This document shows, piece by piece, positions 1-7,750 of a stretch of 64,000 bases of DNA. The notes beneath the pieces were generated by a model, which saw only the letters and a list, made by a program, of their open reading frames with translations, had not been told where the DNA came from and ran no database searches. Numbering within the stretch: the stretch's first letter is position 1; each line of letters starts with the position of its first letter. Source of the stretch: Flavobacteriales bacterium (lineage in GTDB: Bacteria > Bacteroidota > Bacteroidia > Flavobacteriales_D > Sanyastnellaceae); contig JAGYJM010000002.1 in assembly GCA_018402085.1 (NCBI GenBank), forward strand, positions 3,115,501 to 3,179,500, in the 5' to 3' direction. Both the position numbers and the translations under genes were made by a program.

Positions 1-153
1 AATGACCTTTTCATCAATGTATCGGATCTCCTGATCCTTCTGAGTGATTTTGGTTGTTCAGGCAATTGCATTGCCGACCTCAACGAATCGGGCGATGTCA
101 ACAGCAGTGATATGCTTGTATTCCTCTCGCTCTTCGACACTACTTGCGAATAA
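1..153 (+). CDS. C-terminal end of a secreted protein with dockerin-like repeats (partial)
   Basis: The reading frame is open from the first base and stops with TAA at 151-153, so only the last 50 residues are present. They form two short EF-hand/dockerin-like units: INVSDLLILLSDFG, a Cys-rich link, then DLNESGDVNSSDMLVFLSLF, ending in TTCE. The next protein to the right (592-4401) ends in almost the same way (DLNGDGLVNSSDLLQFLGTF, then CE). I infer a secreted or surface protein with a Ca-binding-type C-terminal module in place of a T9SS sorting domain. The function of the missing part cannot be judged. A terminator follows within about 25 bases. Confidence 0.7.
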   Translation, partial: NDLFINVSDLLILLSDFGCSGNCIADLNESGDVNSSDMLVFLSLFDTTCE

Positions 154-176
154 AGACTACACTTTTCTGTTCTTAT

Positions 177-210
177 AAAAAGGCGCCTCCTTTATGGGGC
201 GTCTTTTTTT
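177..210 (+). terminator. Rho-independent terminator after the partial gene
   Basis: AAAAGGCGCC pairs with GGCGTCTTTT (one G-U pair) across a short loop, and seven T residues follow. It lies 24 bases after the stop codon of the dockerin-like gene. Confidence 0.75.
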
Positions 211-248
211 ATGGACTCCTTGGATGACTCAGAAAAAGCGGCAAAAAG

Positions 249-276
249 AAACAGGTGAACCTCCGTTCACCTGTTT
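249..276 (-). terminator. Perfect 12-bp hairpin, probable minus-strand terminator
   Basis: AAACAGGTGAAC, loop CTCC, GTTCACCTGTTT: a perfect 12-bp stem. Read on the minus strand it is followed by CTTTTTG, as a terminator would be. It lies about 270 bases beyond the terminator of the 592-4401 gene and no clear gene sits between them, so what it terminates is unknown. Confidence 0.5.
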
Positions 277-545
277 GCTTACTTAGACTACTACTCAAAC
301 CGCTGCTATATACTCCTTTGAGTGAACAGGGTTCATTCAATGCGACTCTCTCTGTCGCTTCGATAGGACAAAGATGCTTGCAACATCGCTGCCCTCCCCT
401 TCTAATTCGCTCAACAGATCAAATTCATCGACGAGTTGAAAGATCCGCTCGTACAAGCGAGATTTTCGTTATGCCAGGCCGACTTCAAACACCAGAAAGT
501 GGATGCGGCCTTTCCGTTTGAAATGAAATGCTTCGATCAGGAGCT
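277..545. other. Spacer between two hairpins, possibly a decayed coding remnant
   Basis: About 270 bases with no convincing gene. On the minus strand one frame reads protein-like from about 540 down to about 345, broken by one stop (includes RKSRLYERIFQLVDEF). On the plus strand a different frame reads protein-like from about 405 to 577 (includes FIDELKDPLVQARF). Both are short and neither has a credible start. It may be a gene remnant or non-coding sequence; I cannot decide which. Confidence 0.25.
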
Positions 546-572
546 AAAAAAAGCCTCCAATAGGAGGCTTTT
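546..572 (-). terminator. Rho-independent terminator of the glycine-rich protein gene
   Basis: AAAAGCCTCC, loop AATA, GGAGGCTTTT: a perfect 10-bp stem, followed on the minus strand by a run of seven T. It lies 20 bases after the stop codon at 592. Confidence 0.85.
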
Positions 573-591
573 ACAATAACCAAAACCTTAC

Positions 592-3500
592 CTATTCACA
601 AGCCGACCCGAAGGTGCCAAGGAATTGAAGCAGGTCAGAAGAATTCACGAGTCCATCACCGTTCAGGTCTGATGGGCAATTGTTATCAAGAACGCAATTC
701 CCTAAGTCTATGTTTGCCTCCTCTTGAAAGTTCAATGCCTCAGGATCAGTACAGCCATACACAATTGGCTCATTGTTAATCACACATGACCCATCATCAT
801 AATCTGCACTCTCGTCATAGTTATCCGCATTTATGTCTGTGCATCCAAAATAAAAGCAACTGCCATCATCAGAATTCGCCATCGCATTATAGTTGGCTGC
901 ACCGCTATCCGTGCACCCGTTAAAGATGCATGTACCATCATCTGATTGGGCTGCAGGATCAAAATTAGCGGCCCCCGGATAGATACATCCCGGGTACTCA
1001 CACGAACCATCGTCTTCCGTTGCCTCGTTATCAAAGTTTGACGCTTCCTGATCTGTGCAGCCGTTTACTTCTAATTCGTCACACACGCCATCTCCGTCAG
1101 TGTCAAGCAGACAGTTTCCTTCACAATCATAATACTGTTCCTGATAAACACAGATTCCAGGATCAGTTGCGGCATCATCATAATTGCAGGCACTTTCATC
1201 TTCACAACCGCTAATCTCCAGCTCATCGCATACACCATCTCCATCAGCGTCATTGATGCAATCTCCATTACAATCAGCGAATGGCTCCGGGAAGACACAG
1301 GTCTCATTATCTGCTTGCGCTGAAGGATCATAGTTACAGGCATCTATGCTTGTACAACCCTCTATGCATTCAGGTGCTGCAAGCTCGTAGCGAATGATCG
1401 CAAGGCCGTCACCGGAACGCAAACCAGATTGAGTGCTCGCATTCGTTAACCCATCAATGTATGAAGAGCCTCCGGCGCCTCCACACCACGGATGACCGCC
1501 GCCGCCACCATACCAGCCGCCGCCGCCACCGCCACCGTAGCGAAATGTACCGTCGCTGAAGGTTGAATTATTACCTCCCTGCCCGAGGCTTCCTGCACCG
1601 GCACTCCAACCATTTCTGCTACCTCCTGTTCCTCCACTCAATTGACTGCCCCCGGTAGGCACCACAACATCTCCTATGCCACTTCCTCCTGTCAGACCAC
1701 CACCGGCGCCACCTTGTCCGCCGTTATCTGCGCCACCGCCGCCGCCTGCAACAGCTGCCCGGTCGCTCAATCCATTTCCGTTCAATCGTATATCGGTCGC
1801 GCCGCCCCCTGAGGCTCCGCCATCATCAGAACCGCCGCGGCCCCCGCCGTTGAAACCGCCCGGAGTGCCGGCGTTTCCGTTATTGATCATTGAACCGGCC
1901 CCTCCTACGTACACATACAGCACGTCACCAGCATTCAGATCGACTTGACCGGTGACATAGCCACCCAGACCCCCGATGTCTGTTCCATCCAAATCACCGC
2001 CTTGTGCGCCCCAGAGTTCGATCTCATAGGTTGCTGTTGCCGGAGCGGTAAAGGTTTGCTCTGAGCCGGTATAAGTGAAGGTAAATTCCTCATTGACACC
2101 AGTGCCATTGGGGTCATAACAGTTGCCACAAGCGTCTTCTATGAAGCTGCCTCCGCAGGTGCCTGTGCAATCCACCTGGAATACACAACTGCCGTCGTCG
2201 CAGGCGGCATTGGGGTCGTAATTGCATGCCTCTTGACTGTTACATCCCGGATATGTGCAACTGCCGTCGTCACACTGCGCACTATCATCGTAATTACATG
2301 CCAACGGATCAGTACAACCATCAGGGAAAACACAACTATTGTCATCAGCCTGAGCCTCTGGATTGTAGTTACAAGCCTCATCGTTGGTACAACCCTCTAT
2401 GCACTGCGGTGCACTTGACTCGTAGCGAATGATGACGAGTCCGTTTCCGTTTCGCACACCACCGGTCATTGTAGCGTTATTGAGTCCCTCGGCGTATGAA
2501 GAGCCTCCGGCACCTGAACACCAGGGGTGACCGCCACCTCCACCGTACCAGCCGCCGCCGCCGCCGCCGCCATACTGATAGGTACCGTCGCTGTAAATTG
2601 CATTTCCACCACCCTGGCCAAAGCTACCGGCTTCGGAAGTCCAGCCATTTCTACTTGCTGCTGAACCTCCTTGTAGCGGACCTCCTCCCGTTGGCAGCGT
2701 TGGGTCTCCGGAGCCGTCTGCACCATACTGGGTGCCTCCGGCACCGCCAACGGCTACTCCTCCATTATTGTCTGCGCCGCCGCCGCCGCCAGCTACTGCA
2801 ATACGATCGCTTAGTGAACTTCCGCCCATGCGGATGTCGCTAGCACCTCCACCAGAAGCACCTGCCCCGGCAGTACCACCGCGTCCTCCGCCATTCCAAC
2901 CTCCCGGGGAACCTGATAGTGGGTCTCCGTCTGACCGGCCTTCACCGCCAACGTAAATAAGAAGTTCATCTCCTGCCGTCAACGTAAGCTCTCCTGTAAC
3001 ATGAGCGCCTAAACCTCCAATTTCCGGAGCTTGATAGGTACCCCCTTGAGCGCCGAACAATTCAACCTGGTAAACACCACTGAAAGGCGCTAGGTAGGAT
3101 TGAGGCTCCCCCGTAAATTCAAAGAACTCTTCAATTGTCTCCTGCGGAATGGAAGGATCGTAACAGTTGCCGCAGGCATCTTCTATAAAATTGCCCCCGC
3201 ATGTGCCGTTGCAGTCGAATTCATATGCACATGAGCCATTATCGCAGCCGGCAGACATATCATAATTACAAGCGGCCTCGTCTAAACAACCCGGGTAAGT
3301 GCAGGTTCCGTTGTCGCATTGGGCGTTACTATCATAATTACAAGCTGTTACATCTGTACACCCGTCCGGATAGATGCAGCTATCGTCATCTACTTCAACC
3401 GTCTCGTCATAATTACAAGCCAGAGGATCAGTGCAACCGGCATTGCATTCCGGTGCTGCAAGCTCGTATCGAATGACCGCAAGACCGTCACCAGAACGCA

Positions 3501-4401
3501 AACCAGATTGAGTGCTCGCATTCGTTAACCCATCAATGTATGAAGAGCCTCCGGCGCCTCCACACCACGGATGACCGCCGCCGCCACCATACCAGCCGCC
3601 GCCGCCGCCGCCGCCGTAGCGAAATGTGCCGTCGCTGAAGGTTGAATTATTACCTCCCTGCCCCAGGCTTCCGGAACCTGCTGTCCAGCCGTCTTTGCTA
3701 CCGCCTGTTCCTCCACTCAATTGACTGCCCCCGGTAGGCACCACAACATCTCCTATGCCACTTCCTCCTGTCAGACCACCACCGGCGCCACCTTGTCCGC
3801 CGTTATCTGCGCCACCGCCGCCGCCTGCAACGGCTACACGCTCGCTCAATCCATTTCCGTTCAATCGTATATCGGTCGCGCCGCCCCCTGAGGCTCCGCC
3901 ATCATCAGAACCGCCGCGGCCCCCGCCGTTGAAACCGCCCGGAGTGCCGGCGTTTCCGTTATTGATCATTGAACCGGCCCCTCCTACGTACACATACAGC
4001 ACGTCACCAGCATTCAGATCGACTTGACCGGTGACATAGCCACCCAGACCCCCGATGTCTGTTCCATCCAAATCACCGCCTTGTGCGCCCCAGAGTTCGA
4101 TCTCATAGGTTGCTGTTGCCGGAGCGGTAAAGGTTTGCTCTGAGCCGGTATAAGTGAAGGTAAATTCCTCATTGATACCTGTGCCATTGGGGTCATAACA
4201 GTTGCCGCAGGCGTCTTCGATGAAGTTGCCGCCGCAGATACCTGCGCAGTCAACATCAAACGCGCAAGAACCATCATCAGTCATGGCGTTAGGATCGTAA
4301 TTACAGGCATTGATGTTGGTACATCCGGTTTGGGCAACGAGGTTCGCCGTTCCGGTTAATGCACATAAGAGAGCAAGCGTGGCAGTGAATTTCAGCAGCA
4401 T
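592..4401 (-). CDS. Large secreted glycine-rich repeat protein with Cys-rich repeats and dockerin-like C-terminus
   Basis: A protein of 1269 aa with a clear signal peptide (about residues 1-24, ending LVAQ). Three glycine-rich domains (about 61-319, 410-660 and 754-1012) each start with a beta-sandwich-like FTYTGSEQTFTAP segment and contain long Gly runs. They resemble the ALK/LTK-type glycine-rich domain family seen in bacterial surface proteins. Between and after them are Cys repeats of the type GCTD..ACNYD....DDGSC, then two DADGDGVCDELE calcium-type segments. The C-terminus is a dockerin-like unit (DLNGDGLVNSSDLL) ending in CE. There is no T9SS sorting domain. Likely exported and extended at the surface, perhaps structural or adhesive; no enzyme motif is seen. 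The first and third glycine-rich domains are nearly identical at the DNA level. Confidence 0.85.
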   Translation of the reverse strand: MLLKFTATLALLCALTGTANLVAQTGCTNINACNYDPNAMTDDGSCAFDVDCAGICGGNFIEDACGNCYDPNGTGINEEFTFTYTGSEQTFTAPATATYEIELWGAQGGDLDGTDIGGLGGYVTGQVDLNAGDVLYVYVGGAGSMINNGNAGTPGGFNGGGRGGSDDGGASGGGATDIRLNGNGLSERVAVAGGGGGADNGGQGGAGGGLTGGSGIGDVVVPTGGSQLSGGTGGSKDGWTAGSGSLGQGGNNSTFSDGTFRYGGGGGGGWYGGGGGHPWCGGAGGSSYIDGLTNASTQSGLRSGDGLAVIRYELAAPECNAGCTDPLACNYDETVEVDDDSCIYPDGCTDVTACNYDSNAQCDNGTCTYPGCLDEAACNYDMSAGCDNGSCAYEFDCNGTCGGNFIEDACGNCYDPSIPQETIEEFFEFTGEPQSYLAPFSGVYQVELFGAQGGTYQAPEIGGLGAHVTGELTLTAGDELLIYVGGEGRSDGDPLSGSPGGWNGGGRGGTAGAGASGGGASDIRMGGSSLSDRIAVAGGGGGADNNGGVAVGGAGGTQYGADGSGDPTLPTGGGPLQGGSAASRNGWTSEAGSFGQGGGNAIYSDGTYQYGGGGGGGWYGGGGGHPWCSGAGGSSYAEGLNNATMTGGVRNGNGLVIIRYESSAPQCIEGCTNDEACNYNPEAQADDNSCVFPDGCTDPLACNYDDSAQCDDGSCTYPGCNSQEACNYDPNAACDDGSCVFQVDCTGTCGGSFIEDACGNCYDPNGTGVNEEFTFTYTGSEQTFTAPATATYEIELWGAQGGDLDGTDIGGLGGYVTGQVDLNAGDVLYVYVGGAGSMINNGNAGTPGGFNGGGRGGSDDGGASGGGATDIRLNGNGLSDRAAVAGGGGGADNGGQGGAGGGLTGGSGIGDVVVPTGGSQLSGGTGGSRNGWSAGAGSLGQGGNNSTFSDGTFRYGGGGGGGWYGGGGGHPWCGGAGGSSYIDGLTNASTQSGLRSGDGLAIIRYELAAPECIEGCTSIDACNYDPSAQADNETCVFPEPFADCNGDCINDADGDGVCDELEISGCEDESACNYDDAATDPGICVYQEQYYDCEGNCLLDTDGDGVCDELEVNGCTDQEASNFDNEATEDDGSCEYPGCIYPGAANFDPAAQSDDGTCIFNGCTDSGAANYNAMANSDDGSCFYFGCTDINADNYDESADYDDGSCVINNEPIVYGCTDPEALNFQEEANIDLGNCVLDNNCPSDLNGDGLVNSSDLLQFLGTFGSACE
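1366..2140 (-). repeat. 775-bp in-gene direct repeat, copy encoding the third glycine-rich domain
   Basis: It matches 3445-4219 with a constant offset of 2079 bases and no indel visible by eye. Long stretches are identical and only scattered substitutions occur. The middle glycine-rich domain (about 2420-3170) is far more diverged at the DNA level. Confidence 0.85.
3445..4219 (-). repeat. 775-bp in-gene direct repeat, copy encoding the first glycine-rich domain
   Basis: Partner of 1366-2140 in the same gene and orientation. Synonymous sites are mostly shared, which points to recent duplication or gene conversion. Confidence 0.85.
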
Positions 4402-4732
4402 GGCATAATAAGGTTAAGTTGCTACAATATAGCAGAAAAGAAATCGCACGGTGTTATGGCTGCATTACGTTAATGCAATATTCGCTAATCACACATACCC
4501 GGCTAAGTCACCATGGCTTTGATCTATGCCCGTCTTCGTAATTCACCCGTCTTCCGGTTTCAACCATACGTATCTGCATCCGCCGCTTTCGCGGCGAAAT
4601 GAGCGCCTAACTATTCAAAAGAACAAGAACCCTAAATAAACCGAGGTATTTACAGGTCATGGGAGTTGGATAAGGCAAAGCACAGGGCTTCAAAAGACAC
4701 TTCGCCCGAAAACAGCCACTTTTAGCAACAGA
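4402..4732. other. Intergenic region between the glycine-rich gene and tRNA-Leu
   Basis: About 330 bases with no gene seen. It holds a weak minus-strand -7-like box for the glycine-rich gene (TATATTGT near 4421-4428), a small perfect hairpin TGCATTA-CGT-TAATGCA near 4461-4477, and one copy of the dispersed GATGC hairpin repeat (4576-4596). Confidence 0.5.
4576..4596 (-). repeat. Dispersed GATGC hairpin repeat (intergenic copy)
   Basis: Minus strand: CGCCGC GAAA GCGGCG GATGC. A 6-bp stem, a 4-base loop and the conserved GATGC tail. Copies with the same sequence lie at 27830 and 58440. Confidence 0.65.
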
Positions 4733-4777
4733 AAAGCCCCGCAAGCTTCTGTTTATCAGTCGCTTACAGGGCTTTTT
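4733..4777 (-). terminator. Terminator after tRNA-Leu
   Basis: On the minus strand AAAAGCCC..TAAGC pairs with GCTTG..GGGGCTTTT. It sits directly downstream of the tRNA and may end a transcript that also includes the 4888-6492 gene. Confidence 0.6.
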
Positions 4778-4779
4778 TG

Positions 4780-4860
4780 TACCCGGAGTGGGAATCGAAC
4801 CCACACTCCAAAGGAACACGAGTTTGAGTCGTGCGCGTCTACCAGTTCCGCCATCCGGGC
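4780..4860 (-). tRNA. tRNA-Leu (anticodon CAA)
   Basis: The reverse strand folds as a tRNA. The acceptor stem is GCCCGGA/TCCGGGT, with one G-U pair. The D arm contains the AACTGGTAGACGC type of Leu tRNA. The anticodon stem CACGA/TCGTG carries loop CTCAAAC, giving anticodon CAA, which reads the leucine codon UUG. There is a variable region and a T arm GTGGG-TTCGATT-CCCAC. Discriminator base A; the CCA end is not encoded. It lies 27 bases downstream of the 4888-6492 gene on the same strand and may be co-transcribed with it. Confidence 0.93.
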
Positions 4861-4887
4861 AAGGGGTGCAAATTTATCAAAATACTG

Positions 4888-6492
4888 CTATTCCTGCGAT
4901 TTAAAATTGAAACGCCCCAAACGATAGTGGCGACGATATTGTGCATAGATCAACAACTCGCCTGAACCCGTTGACAGGTTCACCTTTGGCTTCACCGCCG
5001 TACGCTCTTCTTTTGACTCGAGCAGGGGCAGTCTCCGTTGCTGTCCATCCTGATTTATCACTACAGCATTGACCACGCTATTCTTGATGGAAGTGAAACT
5101 ACGCGTTGCAGACTGAGGATTGGTGCGAAAGCGTTGCGCATTGTCTGGGTGATCATTGAATACGAAGAACAGATTACCCTCATCAGAGGTTAGCGCGTAT
5201 GAGCTGTATCGTCCGTCATCGTTCATGGTCACTTGTTCTTTTGGAATCTTTTTCGCCCAGTGAATATTTCCGTCAGGTAATACATCCACCACAATGATAT
5301 CATTGTAGTGGTAGAAATACTGAATTTCTTGCCTGCCGGTGGTGATATCTGCCCGAAAGCGCTGAGTTACGTAATACTGCTCAGCCACGAGAGAGGCCCC
5401 TCCGTCATCGCGCAGTACGAAGTGGTCGAAATAAAAATTATCGAGTTCTCGTTCTTTCTCCAGCCGGTTTTCTTTAATGAACTGCCTCAGAAATTCGTCA
5501 TCAAAGGCCTTGAGCCCTTTAGCGGCAACCTCTTTGCTCTTTCCGTCAACCCTGAAAAAAAATGTTCCTGCGACCGAGAAATAGCGGTCATTGCTGTAAA
5601 ACCCTCCGATGGCGAGGTCACCCTCAGGCGTGAGGTCTGAAGCCGTCGAAATCACCCATTTATCATCAAGTCCGACCTCAAATTCTTTCACCTTGTTACG
5701 ATCAGGATCATAGGTTACCAACACATATCGTTTTTCACTGAGCGGACGTTCTTCTTGTCGTACTTGAGCTTTTTCGGTGCGAATCCCGGTCATCATATAA
5801 ACGTGTCCGTTTTCATCAAGGAGATATTGATTGATTTCGAACAAGTCAGAACGATAAGGCAATTCAATCTCCTTCTGCCAAATGATTTCAAGATTGAGAT
5901 CGAGCACTTTCAAATCAAAGCTTTCATTGGCTTTGCGATTGATGTTGTTCTCGTGGTGAATCAGCAGGAGCGTGCTATCAGCTGAAACGGTGACACCAAC
6001 GCCTTCTGTATCGGCGGGTCTTTTTCCCGGTGCCTCGTACAGCAAAGCCGGGAGCCCCAGGCGCATACCATCTTTAGCGTACCAAGTGCCGTACAGCCCC
6101 ATACCATTGCCTGATTCAGCTTTCGCAGTTCCAATGACCAATAGCCCCTTTTCGTATAGGTCAATCGAATACAAGCGAAGCTCATTACCGTCTACTTCAG
6201 GAAGCTTGATGAGTGATTCTCCTATTTTCTCAAGACTCTCTCTGCGATATCGCAGAAGGTAATACTCTTTTGTACGTCCTCTTCCGCTTCGCTCACTCAG
6301 CACATAAAAGGTATCGTTATCAGCTCCAAGAAGAAGAGCCGAGCGCTGCTTTCGATCAAGTTTTTCTGCCTCGCTCCAGACCACCTTCCCTTGAAATTCA
6401 GGCACCCGATCATCAGGCAACACTTCCTGCGCGAGGGTTTTGTGCATAAAACCTGCGAAAAGAAGACATAATAACGTGCAGAAGCGTCTCAT
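4888..6492 (-). CDS. Secreted protein of unknown function
   Basis: A protein of 534 aa with an N-terminal signal peptide (about residues 1-21, ending TLAQ). The rest is soluble and rich in beta-type patterns (short aromatic/aliphatic strands between polar turns, for example LLRYRR, GDLAIGGFYSND, YHYNDIIVVDV). This could be a beta-propeller, but I do not recognise a family. There is no T9SS tail, lipobox or catalytic motif. The start is an ATG directly before the hydrophobic segment. It lies 65 bases downstream of the YadA-like gene on the same strand and is followed by tRNA-Leu. Probably periplasmic or outer-membrane associated; function unknown. Confidence 0.8.
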   Translation of the reverse strand: MRRFCTLLCLLFAGFMHKTLAQEVLPDDRVPEFQGKVVWSEAEKLDRKQRSALLLGADNDTFYVLSERSGRGRTKEYYLLRYRRESLEKIGESLIKLPEVDGNELRLYSIDLYEKGLLVIGTAKAESGNGMGLYGTWYAKDGMRLGLPALLYEAPGKRPADTEGVGVTVSADSTLLLIHHENNINRKANESFDLKVLDLNLEIIWQKEIELPYRSDLFEINQYLLDENGHVYMMTGIRTEKAQVRQEERPLSEKRYVLVTYDPDRNKVKEFEVGLDDKWVISTASDLTPEGDLAIGGFYSNDRYFSVAGTFFFRVDGKSKEVAAKGLKAFDDEFLRQFIKENRLEKERELDNFYFDHFVLRDDGGASLVAEQYYVTQRFRADITTGRQEIQYFYHYNDIIVVDVLPDGNIHWAKKIPKEQVTMNDDGRYSSYALTSDEGNLFFVFNDHPDNAQRFRTNPQSATRSFTSIKNSVVNAVVINQDGQQRRLPLLESKEERTAVKPKVNLSTGSGELLIYAQYRRHYRLGRFNFKSQE

Positions 6493-6557
6493 ACGTGCTG
6501 TTCACCTGACCCGTTCAAAGTTAAGAAGCCAGACGCTAGCAGCCATTTGATTTGGGA

Positions 6558-7688
6558 TCAGGGCGACTGCAGGTCTTGCACCTGCTGTTGCAAATCTTGC
6601 ACCTGTTGTTGCAGTGCAGCATTAGAAGCTTGCAGGTCCTGAATCAATTGCAGCAGGTCATTGCCCTGCACGATCACTTGTCCGTTGACATCCACCACTC
6701 CGTTCACCACTGCAGTGCCGTCTTCATTCACACGAAAGGCGTCGCTCCTGTTCTCATCATCGGTTCCGTTGCCGACTACAAATAAGGCACCAGGCTGATC
6801 TGTTTCATTGTACCGGCCCACTGCCATTTGCTCGCTTTGATCAGCAACAGTACCCATACCTGCAGCGTGTGACCGTGCACCTGAAGCTACGGTTTCTAGA
6901 CCTTCGGCATGCGCCGCCTCTCCGGAGGCCATTGTTTCTCGACCTTCGGCATGGGCAAAATTTCCTTCTGTTACAGACTGATAACCCTCAACGTGGCCGG
7001 CAAACCCACTCACTTCTGTCTGATAGCCTTCTGAATGTGATGCATCTGCAAGAGCAGACGTGGCTTCTCCTTCTGCGTGGGCGCATGTGGCATCAGCTAT
7101 TGTATTGCGGTTCTCAGCATGCGAAAACAAGCCACTGGCCTGGGTTCCGAACCCTTCTGCGTGCGCGGCGGTCTGGGTGGCTGACGAACCAAAGCCTTCA
7201 GCGTGTGAGGCTGTTCCTGAAGATAAGGTGCCCTCGCCTTGCGCAGAGGCGCAGGTGCCGGAGGCTTCATTAAAGCGGTTTTGTGTGTGGCTAAAGTTAC
7301 CGGCAGATTCATTCTGATATCCAAAAGCGCTGGTGTATGCTCCCGCGGCCACATTTTCAAAGCCTGCGCTGATACTGTTTGTGGTATTCAGGCGTTCGTT
7401 GATCCATGCGTAGGGTACCTCATCCATTCCTTCCGTAACCAATGTGTCTGTGAAGAATGAAAGGCTGAGGTTCTCACGTGCAGAGGCCGGATTATCAGCG
7501 CCTGTTCCGCCATTCAACACCCCTATGACCCCTTCGATCTGGAGTTCGTTGCCGTAGAATTGAAGAAAAGCCAAAAGGTCAGCGTTCCCTATCAGGCTAT
7601 CTCCATTAGCATCAGGATTGTAAGGAAACTGCGCCCATAAGGCAAGAGACAAGCAAAGGGCTGTTAGTGTAGAAAGCAGGTTTTTCAT
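6558..7688 (-). CDS. YadA-head-like repeat protein with N-terminal dockerin-like segment and C-terminal coiled coil
   Basis: A protein of 376 aa. Signal peptide about 1-19 (ending LWAQ), then at once a dockerin/EF-hand-like unit (NPDANGDSLIGNADLLAFLQFYG). Residues about 110-310 are built of 14-15-residue repeats with the pattern S/A-H-A-E-G-x-x-T-x-A-S-G, typical of the left-handed beta-roll head of trimeric autotransporters such as YadA. The last 35 residues are a Gln/Leu heptad coiled coil (VQDLQQQVQDLQ), which would trimerise the head. There is no C-terminal beta-barrel anchor and no T9SS domain, so its attachment is not explained. The dockerin-like unit matches those at the C-termini of the two proteins to its left. 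Likely a surface adhesin-like protein. Confidence 0.8.
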   Translation of the reverse strand: MKNLLSTLTALCLSLALWAQFPYNPDANGDSLIGNADLLAFLQFYGNELQIEGVIGVLNGGTGADNPASARENLSLSFFTDTLVTEGMDEVPYAWINERLNTTNSISAGFENVAAGAYTSAFGYQNESAGNFSHTQNRFNEASGTCASAQGEGTLSSGTASHAEGFGSSATQTAAHAEGFGTQASGLFSHAENRNTIADATCAHAEGEATSALADASHSEGYQTEVSGFAGHVEGYQSVTEGNFAHAEGRETMASGEAAHAEGLETVASGARSHAAGMGTVADQSEQMAVGRYNETDQPGALFVVGNGTDDENRSDAFRVNEDGTAVVNGVVDVNGQVIVQGNDLLQLIQDLQASNAALQQQVQDLQQQVQDLQSP

Positions 7689-7750
7689 GGTTTGGTATTT
7701 TGATCATTTCGGGTATAAGGAATACGGTTTCCTCATCAAAAACCCTAAGC

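Noticed and set aside
255-521. 88-aa plus-strand open frame
   Set aside because: Cys/Arg/Ser-rich composition, starts inside a hairpin, no homology cue.
1496-1555. Runs of CCGCCGCCGCC in the glycine-rich gene as a microsatellite
   Set aside because: They are simply glycine codons read on the other strand; three places in the gene show them in step with the domain repeats.
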